64,000 nt of DNA from a bacterium (GCA_030622545.1 JAUXGA010000004.1:1-64000), one strand, 5' to 3'; numbered from the stretch's first letter, positions 26,393-35,687 are shown. Notes: generated by a model from the sequence alone, not told the origin. Numbers and translations: made by a program.

Positions 26393-28324
26393 CTATTCTT
26401 TTTGCAGTTGAACATGTCCCTCACTGAATTGAAGATCATAGAGCCGTCGGTAGGTGCCGTTTTTGGAAAGGAGTTGCTCGTGCTGTCCGGATTCGACGAT
26501 TCGCCCCTTGTCAACAACGTAGATTCGGTCGGCTTGTTGAATCGTGGACAGGCGATGAGCAATCACAAGCGTCGTGCGATTCCGCAGGAGCCGGGAAATC
26601 GCTTCTTGAATCAAAGCTTCGGATTCCGAATCAAGTGAGGACGTCGCTTCATCGAGAATGAGAACTTGTGGATTGCAGAGGACAGCGCGAGCAATAGCAA
26701 TCCGTTGTCGTTCGCCGCCGGAAAGACGAGTCCCACGTTCCCCGACACGAGTATCATAACCTGAGGGAAGTGCTTGAATAAAGGAATGAGCGTTCGCTAT
26801 GCGAGCCGCTTCTTCAATCTCTTCATCTGTAGCATCAAGTTTGCCGTAGCGAATGTTGTCCCGAATGGAGATATTGAACATAAGGATTTCCTGCGTGACG
26901 ATTCCCATGAGCCCTCGTAGGGAATGCAGCGAAATATCGCGAAGGTCATGGCCGTCAATCGTGATGCGTCCCTGTGTGGGATCATAGTAGCGAATGAGCA
27001 AATCCGCCAAAGTAGATTTGCCGCCGCCGGAAGGTCCAACGAGTGCGATGATAGAACCATGCGGAATTTCCACAGTGCAGTTATGCAACACGGGTTCGTT
27101 CGGAAGATAGGAAAAGGAGACTTCTTCGTATCGAATACTCTGCGAGAAACTTTGCAATTGATGCGCATCGGGAGCTTCAACGATTTCGGGAGGTGTGTCA
27201 GTTATCTCCCATAGACGACTCAAAACCGCTCGGCCCTTTTGAATTTCGTTATACATCTTCGCACAGATGGTTACAGGTCGCATCATCGAAAAGAGCGCCC
27301 CACAGAAGACAACAAACTTGGCCGCCGTAATTTCACCCGATGCTTGTATCACAAGATTCCCGCCGTACCAAAGCACAAGGATTCCGATTGCGGTGGTAAG
27401 AAATTCCGACAGCGGAGCCGCGAGGCTGTCGAGCCGCATGAATTTCAAGTAAATCCGGAAGTAGCGATAGCTTTCCTGCCGAAAGCGATCGATTTCATGG
27501 CCAACAGCACGAAAGGCAATCACCAGACGTTGGGACGGAAAAACTTCCTGAAGGAAATGAACAATATCCGCGGTTTTTGCCTGCGCGCGGCCGCTGTAAG
27601 TTTTGAGCTTATTGCCGATGCGAGCAATCATCCAAACAGCGGGAGGGACGATGACAAAAACCGCGAGCGTCAAGCGCCAACTTACAAAAAAAGCGAGCCC
27701 GAGAAAAACGAGAGTGAGCGCGGCATTGCGCAGAAGTTCGGCGACATTCGACACCGTGAAATGTTTGAGCGCGTTAACATCATTGACCATTCGCGATACG
27801 AGTTCTCCGGTGCCAAAACGCGAGAAGAACGGCAGACTATGTGACTCGATGTTTTCGAACAGATCGTTTCGCAGCATCATAACCGTCTTTTCTTCGACGC
27901 GGATAAAAACGATTTTTTGCAGATAACCACTGGCGGTCTTAAAGAATATGAGAAATATCGCGACAACACAAATCCAGCCGAGCACCCTACCCGCCGGATT
28001 TTCTCGAAGCAAATCCAGTAGCACATTCTTCATATTCCGACCTGCATCCGCGAACGTCTGTTCATGGTGCAAAGCCCGGCTGTAATCCTCCAGGACATTG
28101 TGACGTAATTCGCTCAATTGTTCTCCGACAGGAACATCGGCTCTTATCTGGCTTCGTTCAATAGTTTCAGCGGTGCGAGGCGTCAGCACAATATCAAAAA
28201 CCGGATAGAGCATCGCGATGGAGAATCCACTGAAGAGCGCGAAGACTCCCATAAGCGCAAGCCCCAAGAGAATCCGTGCCGATTGTGGTCGCAGATATTT
28301 TACAAGCCGCCCGTAGCCTGTCAT
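26393..28324 (-). CDS. msbA: MsbA-type ABC transporter (lipid A/glycolipid flippase)
   Basis: The 643-residue half-transporter has an N-terminal six-helix membrane domain (about 1-370) and a C-terminal ATPase domain. The ATPase motifs are Walker A GPSGGGKST, the signature LSGGERQR, and Walker B VLILDEATSSLD. MsbA-type proteins flip lipid A-core across the inner membrane, and the neighbouring core glycosyltransferases support that substrate. Start ATG 28324 is chosen because it overlaps the upstream stop as ATGA and fits the family N-terminus MTGYGRLVKYLRP; a frame open to 28396 would overlap the preceding gene. Confidence 0.9.
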   Translation of the reverse strand: MTGYGRLVKYLRPQSARILLGLALMGVFALFSGFSIAMLYPVFDIVLTPRTAETIERSQIRADVPVGEQLSELRHNVLEDYSRALHHEQTFADAGRNMKNVLLDLLRENPAGRVLGWICVVAIFLIFFKTASGYLQKIVFIRVEEKTVMMLRNDLFENIESHSLPFFSRFGTGELVSRMVNDVNALKHFTVSNVAELLRNAALTLVFLGLAFFVSWRLTLAVFVIVPPAVWMIARIGNKLKTYSGRAQAKTADIVHFLQEVFPSQRLVIAFRAVGHEIDRFRQESYRYFRIYLKFMRLDSLAAPLSEFLTTAIGILVLWYGGNLVIQASGEITAAKFVVFCGALFSMMRPVTICAKMYNEIQKGRAVLSRLWEITDTPPEIVEAPDAHQLQSFSQSIRYEEVSFSYLPNEPVLHNCTVEIPHGSIIALVGPSGGGKSTLADLLIRYYDPTQGRITIDGHDLRDISLHSLRGLMGIVTQEILMFNISIRDNIRYGKLDATDEEIEEAARIANAHSFIQALPSGYDTRVGERGTRLSGGERQRIAIARAVLCNPQVLILDEATSSLDSESEALIQEAISRLLRNRTTLVIAHRLSTIQQADRIYVVDKGRIVESGQHEQLLSKNGTYRRLYDLQFSEGHVQLQKE

Positions 28325-29091
28325 ATTTCTCTCGATTTCGTATTTAATTCCCGAAGATAAGCGTATTTCAGAAAGGTATAATAACCGGTCACCCATGCAA
28401 TGACGAGACCGGCAAAGCCGTCAAGAAATCCCTGCCTCAGAATGAACGAACGAAAAAATGCCCAAGGTGCTCGCACACATAGGTCAAGAAATGTTGCACG
28501 TCGGTTCCGCCGGTTCATCGCTGCGGCGGCTGCCTCAGCATACCCTAATGACTTTTGCACGTGGTGCTGAATATTCCGGTAGGTGTAGTGATACAGGTCG
28601 CCTGCAACTCGAGACATTCTCCCATGAAACTGGACTTCCGCATGTGGTTCCAAACCTCCCCATGTGCCGTGAGATTTTCTGTAGAGGAAAAGCCGCCACT
28701 CCGGATACCATCCGCTATGGTTGATGAAACGACCGAGGTAAAATGCGTGGCGGTTCAGTTCAAAACCGTCGAGTTCGCTAAGTTTCTTCCCGAGAGAAAG
28801 GATATTGCGGCGAAGTTCCGGGCTGATTTCTTCATCGGCGTCAAGGCACAAAACCCAGTCTGTCTTTGCGGCGTTCACTCCGAAGTTCTTCTGGTCGGCA
28901 AAGCCCGTCCAGTTGCGCGTTAGAATTTCCGCGTCAAGCTCTTTAGCAATGTCAAGTGTCCGGTCTGTCGAGCCGGAATCCACGACGATTCGGTGCTCGC
29001 AGAAATCAGCGCTCTGCAAACAGCGACGCAGATTTGCTTCTTCATTCAGTGTCACAACAACGAGTGTGATTGGTAGTTTTTCTTCTTTCAT
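28321..29091 (-). CDS. Glycosyltransferase family 2 (WaaE/KdtX-like)
   Basis: The 256-residue protein matches the LPS core beta-1,4-glucosyltransferase (WaaE/KdtX) type of GT2. It has TLVVVTLNEEANLRRCL, IVVDSGSTDRTLDIAKEL, CLDADEEIS (DXD-like) and the family-specific HSGWYPEWRLFLYR and PHAEVQFHG segments. This group adds a sugar to the inner core heptose. It overlaps the preceding and following genes by ATGA, so three genes are coupled. Confidence 0.88.
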   Translation of the reverse strand: MKEEKLPITLVVVTLNEEANLRRCLQSADFCEHRIVVDSGSTDRTLDIAKELDAEILTRNWTGFADQKNFGVNAAKTDWVLCLDADEEISPELRRNILSLGKKLSELDGFELNRHAFYLGRFINHSGWYPEWRLFLYRKSHGTWGGLEPHAEVQFHGRMSRVAGDLYHYTYRNIQHHVQKSLGYAEAAAAAMNRRNRRATFLDLCVRAPWAFFRSFILRQGFLDGFAGLVIAWVTGYYTFLKYAYLRELNTKSREI

Positions 29092-30212
29092 CTTGCAGTA
29101 GCGATGTCGTTATAAAATGCGAGTGTCTGTTGAACCATTTGAGCGCGAGAGAATTCGCCCATCACAAGTTCCTTCCCTTGTGTGCCTCGTTTCTCGCGTT
29201 CAGTTGAATTCTCAAGAGCGTTTCGAAGCGCGTTTGCCATCGCTTCCACTTTTCCCACAGGGACTGTCCATCCATTGACGCCGTCGCGAACGACCTCGGG
29301 TAGAATATTCACATCGGTTGCCACAATCGGAATGCCCCAAGTCATATATTCGAGAGCGACACGACAAATCGCTTCTGACCTCAGCGAAGGAATCACGCCA
29401 ATCGTCAGTTCAGCCATCACGTCGCGGACGTCGTTGACCTTTCCGGTGAAAATCACTTTATCGGCGATACCGAGCGTTTTTGAAAATTCAGCAAGGTCGT
29501 CAGAGGTCTGTTCGCGCGCGTCGGGCCCTGTGATAATCAATTTCGCCTGCGGAAAATCAGAGTGAATTTTAGCGAAGGCTTCAAGGAGAAAGCGATGACC
29601 TTTTTCCGGAGACAACCGCGCAATGACCCCAAGCAGGAGAGTTTCCTTCTCGATTCGATGTCTCTGACGAAAAGTTCTCGATGGCGAGAACTGTGCGAAA
29701 GCTTCCGAATCAAAACCCGGATAGATGACGCGCACTTCATCTGAATGAAGTTGAAACGCTCGCAGGTATCGGTGCTGAGACGCGCGGCAGCTTACGATGA
29801 TTCCATCCGCAACAGTTTCATGGAGCCAACGATTCATCAGGTTTTTCTTTGGAGAACGAGGTTCCCCGACCGTGCGGACAAAAACTGCTCTCGGTGCATG
29901 ATGCCTGCCATAAAGCGACAGAAAGAGATGACCGGGCGGGCAATGCGGATTCAGAACGTCCGGTTGAAAACGGCGTATCGTGTCTGTGATGAGCTTTCTG
30001 CCACGCAGAACTTCACCAAGAGTAATACGATTCAAGTTCGCACTGGCATCGTGAGGAATTCGACTGTCATGCAGCCACGATGCCAAAGGAGAGTCCCGCT
30101 GAGTTAGGACGAATACCTCATGCCCGGCTTTTAGCAACCCTGCGGCGAGTTCTCGACATTGCCAGACCAGAGCATTACCAAAACGTACATATGCCGTTAA
30201 TAAAACTCTCAG
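29088..30212 (-). CDS. Glycosyltransferase family 4 (probable CTG start)
   Basis: The 374-residue GT-B protein has LLGVIARLSPEKGHRFLLEAF and the donor-site EALACRV-like segment SEAICRVALEYMTWGIPIVATDV. A TTG at 30137 is the first ordinary start but cuts off the conserved GT4 N-terminus. The frame stays open upstream and gives RVLLTAYVRFGNALVWQ. The codon at the right place is CTG 30212, with GGAG 7 nt upstream, right behind a consensus promoter. I therefore use CTG. It is the first gene of the minus-strand unit. Confidence 0.84.
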   Translation of the reverse strand: MRVLLTAYVRFGNALVWQCRELAAGLLKAGHEVFVLTQRDSPLASWLHDSRIPHDASANLNRITLGEVLRGRKLITDTIRRFQPDVLNPHCPPGHLFLSLYGRHHAPRAVFVRTVGEPRSPKKNLMNRWLHETVADGIIVSCRASQHRYLRAFQLHSDEVRVIYPGFDSEAFAQFSPSRTFRQRHRIEKETLLLGVIARLSPEKGHRFLLEAFAKIHSDFPQAKLIITGPDAREQTSDDLAEFSKTLGIADKVIFTGKVNDVRDVMAELTIGVIPSLRSEAICRVALEYMTWGIPIVATDVNILPEVVRDGVNGWTVPVGKVEAMANALRNALENSTEREKRGTQGKELVMGEFSRAQMVQQTLAFYNDIATAR

Positions 30213-30242
30213 GATGATGCTCCAAAAATAGTTGCGAGAACT

Positions 30243-30271
30243 AATATAAAGTTGAACGGGAAGATTGTCAA
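30243..30271 (-). promoter_or_regulatory. Sigma70-type promoter for the glycosyltransferase/msbA unit
   Basis: On the minus strand TTGACA (30266-30271) is 17 bp from TATATT (30243-30248). The transcript should start near 30236, about 24 nt before the CTG start. The -35 is consensus. Confidence 0.8.
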
Positions 30272-30290
30272 GGGATGTTCGGGATTATGT

Positions 30291-30319
30291 TTGCACTGTG
30301 ATAGAATTTTGCGTATTTT
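30291..30319 (+). promoter_or_regulatory. Sigma70-type promoter for the 5'-nucleotidase gene
   Basis: TTGCAC (30291-30296), 17-bp spacer, TATTTT (30314-30319). It diverges from the promoter at 30243-30271, with 19 bp between the two -35 boxes. Confidence 0.65.
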
Positions 30320-30368
30320 AGATAATAGCCGTTCAAACAAAATCCATAAAAATCACATAGAGGTTCTT

Positions 30369-31889
30369 ATGTTGAAGATCCGTCGGTTGATTTTCTCATG
30401 CCTCATCGTCTTTGTCGTTTCGCTGAGTTTTGCAGAGCCCCGCTCTGTAACGATTCTGCATATCAACGATATTCATGGGCATTTTCTGCCGGAACCGGCT
30501 CACTGGCGAAACGATAAAGCTTTGATCGGTGGTTTCGCAACTCTTTCTCATTATTTGCGCGAGAACCGGGCACAGCATCCCGAGGCTCTTTTCCTGCACG
30601 CGGGTGATTTGATGACAGGAAATCCCATCTGCAATTTTGAACACCGCGGCGTTAAGGGCGGAGCTTTAGTTGAACTCTTAGAAAGGCTCGGCTGTGACGC
30701 AGATGTTATCGGGAATCATGAATTCGATATTTCACAGGAAAACGCTCGAAAGCTCGCGGAACTTTCCTCGCATCCGACGCTTTGCGCAAATATTGTCTAT
30801 ACCGATGGTAGTTTGTTCGCTCCTCATGCTGTCGTACAGCGCGACGTGAACGGTTTGCGAATCGGAATTATCGGTCTCACTCTTCAGGAGTTATCACAGA
30901 TTACAACACCGAAGCACTTGCGAGGTCTTGAAATATTGGATATCGCCGAAACAGCGCAGAAATACATTGACGAGCTGGATCCGGCAACGGATTTGATAAT
31001 TCTCCTGACTCATAACGGTTTCGATGAAGATCGCAAACTTGCTCAAAATGTGCATGGAGCCGATGTCATCGTCGGAGGGCATTCCCATACGCGTCTGACA
31101 CAACCCGTCCGCGAGAATGGTATCCTAATTGTCCAAGCGGGCTGCTACCTTCAGAACCTTGGTGTTCTCCATCTAAATGTAGACGGCGATACGGTTCAAA
31201 GTTATGAGGGTCAGTTAATTCCTCTCTTGGCAAAAGGAACGCAGCCGGATGCGCAAATCGCCGCTTTCTGTGACAGTTTCAAAACCCTGATTGATGCGGA
31301 ATACGGGCAAGTGATTGGACAGTTAGCCGTCGATTGGAAAAGCCGTTATCGAGAAGAAAGCAACGTTGGAAATTGGATTTGCGACCGGTTACGTGAAGCT
31401 TTCAACGGTGATGTTGCGCTTGTTAATGCAGGCGGAATCCGCATCGATATTCCCGCCGGGCCAGTGACTAAACTTCACATCGTCGAACTGCTTCCCTTCA
31501 ACAACAGCATTGTTGCGTTTTCCGCGACCGGTGCCCAATTGCAGAAATTCGCTATGGAACAAGCGCGTGCTCAGGTGCATCGCGAGCATGGAATCGTTCA
31601 AATGTCAGGCATGAAAATTATCTATCGCCGGAGTGGGGGAGACGTCGAGAGCGTTGCGTGTGAAGTCGGCGGTGAAATTCTGAACCCAAAGCGAAATTAT
31701 CGCATTATTTCCATAGACTATGTTGCTGTCAGTCAATGGGAAAGATATTTGACTTTCGAACCGCAGGATGTTCGGCGCACCGGCGAGTTGTTTTCCGATT
31801 TTATTATCAAAGAAGTTGATAAAACAGAAGAGCCGATTCATTCTCAGGTAGAAGGGCGTCTTCGACTTTCAACCGATTGGCGAGAATAA
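30369..31889 (+). CDS. Periplasmic 5'-nucleotidase/UDP-sugar hydrolase family protein
   Basis: This 506-residue protein has a signal peptide (KIRRLIFSCLIVFVVSLSFA), then the calcineurin-like metallophosphatase domain with the family motifs LHINDIHGHF, GNHEFD and GGHSHT. The C-terminal 5'-nucleotidase domain (about 310-480, VGNWICDRLREAF and VNAGGIRIDIPAG) gives substrate specificity. UshA-like enzymes hydrolyse extracellular nucleotides or UDP-sugars. ATG 30369 is chosen because it starts the signal peptide. It is convergent with dus, whose stop lies 3 bp away. Confidence 0.9.
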   Translation: MLKIRRLIFSCLIVFVVSLSFAEPRSVTILHINDIHGHFLPEPAHWRNDKALIGGFATLSHYLRENRAQHPEALFLHAGDLMTGNPICNFEHRGVKGGALVELLERLGCDADVIGNHEFDISQENARKLAELSSHPTLCANIVYTDGSLFAPHAVVQRDVNGLRIGIIGLTLQELSQITTPKHLRGLEILDIAETAQKYIDELDPATDLIILLTHNGFDEDRKLAQNVHGADVIVGGHSHTRLTQPVRENGILIVQAGCYLQNLGVLHLNVDGDTVQSYEGQLIPLLAKGTQPDAQIAAFCDSFKTLIDAEYGQVIGQLAVDWKSRYREESNVGNWICDRLREAFNGDVALVNAGGIRIDIPAGPVTKLHIVELLPFNNSIVAFSATGAQLQKFAMEQARAQVHREHGIVQMSGMKIIYRRSGGDVESVACEVGGEILNPKRNYRIISIDYVAVSQWERYLTFEPQDVRRTGELFSDFIIKEVDKTEEPIHSQVEGRLRLSTDWRE

Positions 31890-31892
31890 TTC

Positions 31893-32924
31893 TTATCCCC
31901 AAACCGGCGCTTGTTCAAAAACCGCTCCACTTCGTGGTGTGGGTTTGTCTGGCAAAGCGGTAAAATATTTCTCTAATGTCTCCAGCACTTGGGACGCTTC
32001 CGGCAACCGCAAGACCTTCGCTTTAACAACCGCGCTGGAAGGAAGCCCGCGCAGATAACCGATGGCATGTTTACGGAAATGACGAACCGCGCGTTCCTCT
32101 ACATAGAGTTCAATCATCAAACCTAACTGCTCCCGCGCCGCTTCGAATCGTTCAACAGGTGTCGGCGGTACAGGCTCTGCGCCGGACAAAAGAGCGTTGG
32201 CTTCTCGAAAAATAAAAGGATACCCCATCGCGCCTCGTCCGATCATGACCGCATCGCATCCGGTTTGATTCCGGAGTTCCACAGCGTCATTCGCTTCCTT
32301 CACGTCTCCATTTCCTATCACCGGAATGGAGACGTTTTGTTTCACCTCTCCAATCCATTCCCAGTGAGCCGCGCCCGCGTAAAATTCACTGCGCGTTCGT
32401 GCATGGATTGTTATCCAGCACGCGCCGCTTTCTTCAGCCGCCCGAGCGGCTTCAACAGCATTGACAGATTGCGAGTCCCACCCGGCGCGTATCTTCACAG
32501 AAACCGGTAACGACGTTGCTTTGACTGCAGCTTCCACGATTTTCGCCATCAGCGGAACATCTTTGAGAAGTGCCGCGCCGCCGGAATACTGTACGATTTT
32601 CTTGACGGGACAACCGAAATTCAAATCCAGCCCGTCCGGTTCGAGTTCTTCAAGGACCTTCGCAACGTCCGCAGCCATCTGAGGCTCTACGGCAAAATAC
32701 TGAAGGATAATCGGCCGCTCTTCCGGCGTGAACCTCGCAATTTGAAACGTCTTGGGATTTCGTCGCCGTGTTCCTTCTCCCGACAGCATTTCGGAAAACA
32801 CAAGCCCCGCACCATAGCGACATGCCAGCCGCCGCATCGGAAAATCCGTATAGCCTGCCATCGGCGCCAGCACGAGCGGAGACGTCAGCTCAAGAGGACC
32901 TAATTGTGTTCGCAAAGCTGTCAT
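31893..32924 (-). CDS. dus: tRNA-dihydrouridine synthase (DusB-like)
   Basis: Dus enzymes are flavoproteins that reduce uridine to dihydrouridine in tRNA D-loops. The 343-residue protein has the N-terminal LVLAPMAGYTDFPMRRL, the catalytic cysteine in LNFGCPVKKI, SVKIRAGWD and IGRGAMGYPFIFRE. The C-terminal helical domain is present. The family assignment is firm; the DusB subtype is my best guess from overall length and motifs. The ATG overlaps the methyltransferase stop by ATGA. Confidence 0.93.
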   Translation of the reverse strand: MTALRTQLGPLELTSPLVLAPMAGYTDFPMRRLACRYGAGLVFSEMLSGEGTRRRNPKTFQIARFTPEERPIILQYFAVEPQMAADVAKVLEELEPDGLDLNFGCPVKKIVQYSGGAALLKDVPLMAKIVEAAVKATSLPVSVKIRAGWDSQSVNAVEAARAAEESGACWITIHARTRSEFYAGAAHWEWIGEVKQNVSIPVIGNGDVKEANDAVELRNQTGCDAVMIGRGAMGYPFIFREANALLSGAEPVPPTPVERFEAAREQLGLMIELYVEERAVRHFRKHAIGYLRGLPSSAVVKAKVLRLPEASQVLETLEKYFTALPDKPTPRSGAVFEQAPVWG

Positions 32925-33766
32925 TTGCTTTTCGTTGACTTGGTCTTTCTTGGTCGGCGTTTTGGTTTCTGAGCTTTGGAAATCAGTTCATTCGAAAACC
33001 ACTGAATCAGAGTCGGGGGGAGGAGCCATGTCCCGTAGAACCCTTTGGTTTCCAAACCGACTTGAGTGAACATCTGGTGCAATTCGGGGACACTGTAGCA
33101 GCGAATCCCGTTTTTTTCGGGATTGTCACCTTCGTCAACAAGAGTACCGTCAGGTCGTACAAGCTCCCACAACCCATTCAGTCTCGCGGTGACAGGATCG
33201 AATTCTCCGCGATGAAAAAGTACGCCTTCATCGGTTTCCAGCCATTCCGGTCCCGCATGATTGGAAGCTGCATACGGGTGCTGGCCGGTCAACAGCAGCC
33301 TGCCGCCGGGTTTGAGTGCGCGAGCGACGTTTTCCAGTGTGCGATAATTTTCAGCGTCGCTCCCAAATCCAAAGCTGCAGCCTAAAATTACAACAGCATC
33401 GAACTCACTATCGAAATCTATCTCACGCATATCGCCGACTTGAAAAGAGATGTGATTCTTCTGCTTCGCGGTAAGTTTCTTGGCATGTTTAATCAGGGGT
33501 GCTGAAATGTCTATCCCTAAAACCTCAATGCCCAGTTCGCCAAAGAGTTGTGCTTGAAATCCCGCACCGCACCCAAGGTCAAGAAGGCGTTCGCCTTTTT
33601 TGAGCCGGAGGACTTCCTTGCAGAGGGCAACAACCTGCTGGCTTTTCATCGCACGGGACGGATCATCTTTCATCAATCGGATATGCCAGAATTCCGCCCA
33701 GAATTCATCCCAGTTTTTCGTAATCCGTTTAAAGCGGCGCGGTGATTTTGGTTGATTCGTTTTCAT
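32921..33766 (-). CDS. Class I SAM-dependent methyltransferase
   Basis: The 281-residue protein has motif I LLDLGCGAGFQAQLFGELG (about 61-79), VLGIDISAPLI, and the core segments VVILGCSFGFG and LKPGGRLLLTGQHP. It ends with a basic Lys/Arg-rich tail (PKRRPRKTKSTKSK), which could contact nucleic acid, though that is inference. It is coupled to dus and has AGAGG before ATG 33766. Substrate unknown. Confidence 0.82.
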   Translation of the reverse strand: MKTNQPKSPRRFKRITKNWDEFWAEFWHIRLMKDDPSRAMKSQQVVALCKEVLRLKKGERLLDLGCGAGFQAQLFGELGIEVLGIDISAPLIKHAKKLTAKQKNHISFQVGDMREIDFDSEFDAVVILGCSFGFGSDAENYRTLENVARALKPGGRLLLTGQHPYAASNHAGPEWLETDEGVLFHRGEFDPVTARLNGLWELVRPDGTLVDEGDNPEKNGIRCYSVPELHQMFTQVGLETKGFYGTWLLPPTLIQWFSNELISKAQKPKRRPRKTKSTKSK

Positions 33767-33791
33767 ATTCCTCTAATGGAGAAAGTAAAAT

Positions 33792-34505
33792 TTACCGCGT
33801 GGCCGAGTATTCTTTCCATAACTTCTTTAGGGCATCCTCTAAAGGAGCCGCTAAATGTTCGGGAGTATCCGTCACTTCCGGTTCATTCGGCAAGACAGCA
33901 TAGGGAACTTTCATGTCCTGAAGGGTGAGCATGCCCTGCTTATTCGGAGCGAGTTTATGCCAATCGTTGACTTTGTAATAAAACTCCATCTTGTCATCGG
34001 GCAAGGAGTGGTAAAGAATGGAATCCGCTTCATCCGGTCGAAACCGTCGCTGGTTTTTACGAACGGACTCTTTATACGAGACATCAATGTAGAGAATACC
34101 CGCTTGCTTCAGGATGTCCTTCGATAGAATTGAAAAGGCATTCGCCAGCGCGTTTTCTCCGCCTCGGGCAAACTCAACCAAAATGGTCGTGTCGGATATT
34201 TTGGGATCTCGGAGAAGTTTAGCATAAGCGATGTTCATTTTCTCAAGAAAGAAATCCCATAGCCACTGATCTTTGAACCAGTATTTTTCATCTGAATACA
34301 GCCTTTCGCGGCCATATTTCGTGAAAATATCGTCCTCTTCAAATTTCTCCCAGATGTAAGGGAAGTCGTCCACTTCAGCGATTTGGCCGATGTGAAAACG
34401 TTTCCGTCGGTCTTCTGGATTCATTTTTTTAAGAAAATCAATGACTTCGCTCTTACCTGCGGCGGGTCGCGCTGTCAGGATGATTGATTGGAAAATCTGC
34501 GTCAT
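33792..34505 (-). CDS. P-loop protein of unknown function
   Basis: I do not recognise this family. The 237-residue protein starts with a P-loop-like segment (IILTARPAAGKSEVIDFL, about 8-25), which suggests a nucleoside-triphosphate-binding or kinase fold. It is rich in charged and aromatic residues. The stretches FARGGENALANAFSIL and YIDVSYKESVRKNQRRF resemble the middle and lid regions of small kinases, but I cannot assign a substrate. AGGAG lies 7 nt before the ATG, and it may lead the run into the methyltransferase and dus. Confidence 0.65.
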   Translation of the reverse strand: MTQIFQSIILTARPAAGKSEVIDFLKKMNPEDRRKRFHIGQIAEVDDFPYIWEKFEEDDIFTKYGRERLYSDEKYWFKDQWLWDFFLEKMNIAYAKLLRDPKISDTTILVEFARGGENALANAFSILSKDILKQAGILYIDVSYKESVRKNQRRFRPDEADSILYHSLPDDKMEFYYKVNDWHKLAPNKQGMLTLQDMKVPYAVLPNEPEVTDTPEHLAAPLEDALKKLWKEYSATR

Positions 34506-34575
34506 GGATGTCTCCTGCTATAAAGGATTAAAGTTTTCAACCTGTAAAGAAGAGAAAATCTTGCGAAAGAAGCAA

Positions 34576-34607
34576 GTAAAAACAGCCACCTTCACGCGAA
34601 GATGGCT
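34576..34607 (-). terminator. Rho-independent terminator after the epimerase gene
   Basis: On the minus strand AGCCATCTTC/GAAGGTGGCT (10 bp, one G:U) closes a 4-nt loop and leads into GTTTTTAC. It lies about 30 bp after the epimerase stop. Confidence 0.75.
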
Positions 34608-34637
34608 GATGCTCAATATGAAATCTTTTCCCGCAGG

Positions 34638-35615
34638 CTAACGGTTTCTCAGCCACTGACAAAAATCGGCGAGACCTTCTTCAAAGGGAACGCTGTGACG
34701 AAAGCCAAGCTCGCGCTCCGCCAGTGACGTATCCGCATAGGTCTGGAAGACATCGCCGGACTGAAAAGGCAGGGATTTGTGTTTCAGCGGAAGTTGCAAA
34801 CTTTCTGCAAGGGAATCCAATAAATCCTTCAGAGTAATCGGATTGCTGGAACCAAGATTGAAGATACCATAACGAGGTTCTTCGGACGCAGAGCACCAGT
34901 CCATCGCTCCACGTATACCAGATAGAATATCATTGATATGGGTGTAGTCACGCCGCGAGGAACCATCGCCGTAAACAGGCAGGGGTTTGTCCGCCAGCGC
35001 CAGCTCGGCAAATTTACGAATCGCCAAATCCGGCCGCTGCCTCGGCCCATAGACTGTAAAAAAACGCAAGCAAGCGATGGACATATCGTAAAGATGATGG
35101 GTGCTGTAACAAATCGTTTCCCCCGCTTTTTTACTCGCGCCATAGGGAGAAAGCGGCCGTTCGGTCGCATCGGATTCGCAAAAGGGGACTTTCGATTGGT
35201 CGCCGTAAACCGATGACGACGATGCAAAAATGAATCGCTTCACACCCGCTTTTCGCGCTGCTTCAAGCTGAACCGCTGTCCCGCGAACATTGACATCCAG
35301 ACATAATTCAGGTTCTAAAATAGACGCCCGGACACCGGCTCTTGCGGCCAGATGTATTACGAAAGAAATATCATAATCCTGATAGATGTGAGCAGTCAAT
35401 TCGGCGTCACGGATATCCCCTTCGATGAGAATAAAGTCTGAATTATCGTTGGCAAGGCGGATATTTTTTTCTTTTTCAGCGCGCGGATAATAGGGGTCGA
35501 AATTATCCAGACCGACAACCATGTTCCTGTTTTTTAGGAGCATGTCACAAACATGCGACCCAATAAAACCCGCCGCGCCAGTGACAAGAATGGTGGAAGA
35601 TGAAGGATGTCGCAA
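34638..35615 (-). CDS. NAD-dependent sugar-nucleotide epimerase (UDP-glucuronate 4-epimerase-like)
   Basis: The 325-residue short-chain dehydrogenase/reductase has the NAD motif ILVTGAAGFIGSHVC at the N-terminus, and the catalytic YxxxK (YGASKK) with SSSSVYG. VVGLDNFDPYYPR resembles UDP-glucuronate 4-epimerases. A product such as UDP-galacturonate would feed surface glycan synthesis. TTG 35615 is preferred because AAAGGA lies 7 nt upstream. A frame to TTG 35651 begins at the predicted transcript start and so lacks a leader. Confidence 0.85.
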   Translation of the reverse strand: MRHPSSSTILVTGAAGFIGSHVCDMLLKNRNMVVGLDNFDPYYPRAEKEKNIRLANDNSDFILIEGDIRDAELTAHIYQDYDISFVIHLAARAGVRASILEPELCLDVNVRGTAVQLEAARKAGVKRFIFASSSSVYGDQSKVPFCESDATERPLSPYGASKKAGETICYSTHHLYDMSIACLRFFTVYGPRQRPDLAIRKFAELALADKPLPVYGDGSSRRDYTHINDILSGIRGAMDWCSASEEPRYGIFNLGSSNPITLKDLLDSLAESLQLPLKHKSLPFQSGDVFQTYADTSLAERELGFRHSVPFEEGLADFCQWLRNR

Positions 35616-35658
35616 GGATTTTCCTTTGAACTGAATTAACACAGAAATCAATTGCTTA

Positions 35659-35687
35659 AATTTAAAGACAAAATTTCAGATAGTCAA
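35659..35687 (-). promoter_or_regulatory. Sigma70-type promoter for the epimerase gene
   Basis: On the minus strand TTGACT (35682-35687) is 17 bp from TAAATT (35659-35664), putting the transcript start near 35652. Confidence 0.65.
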
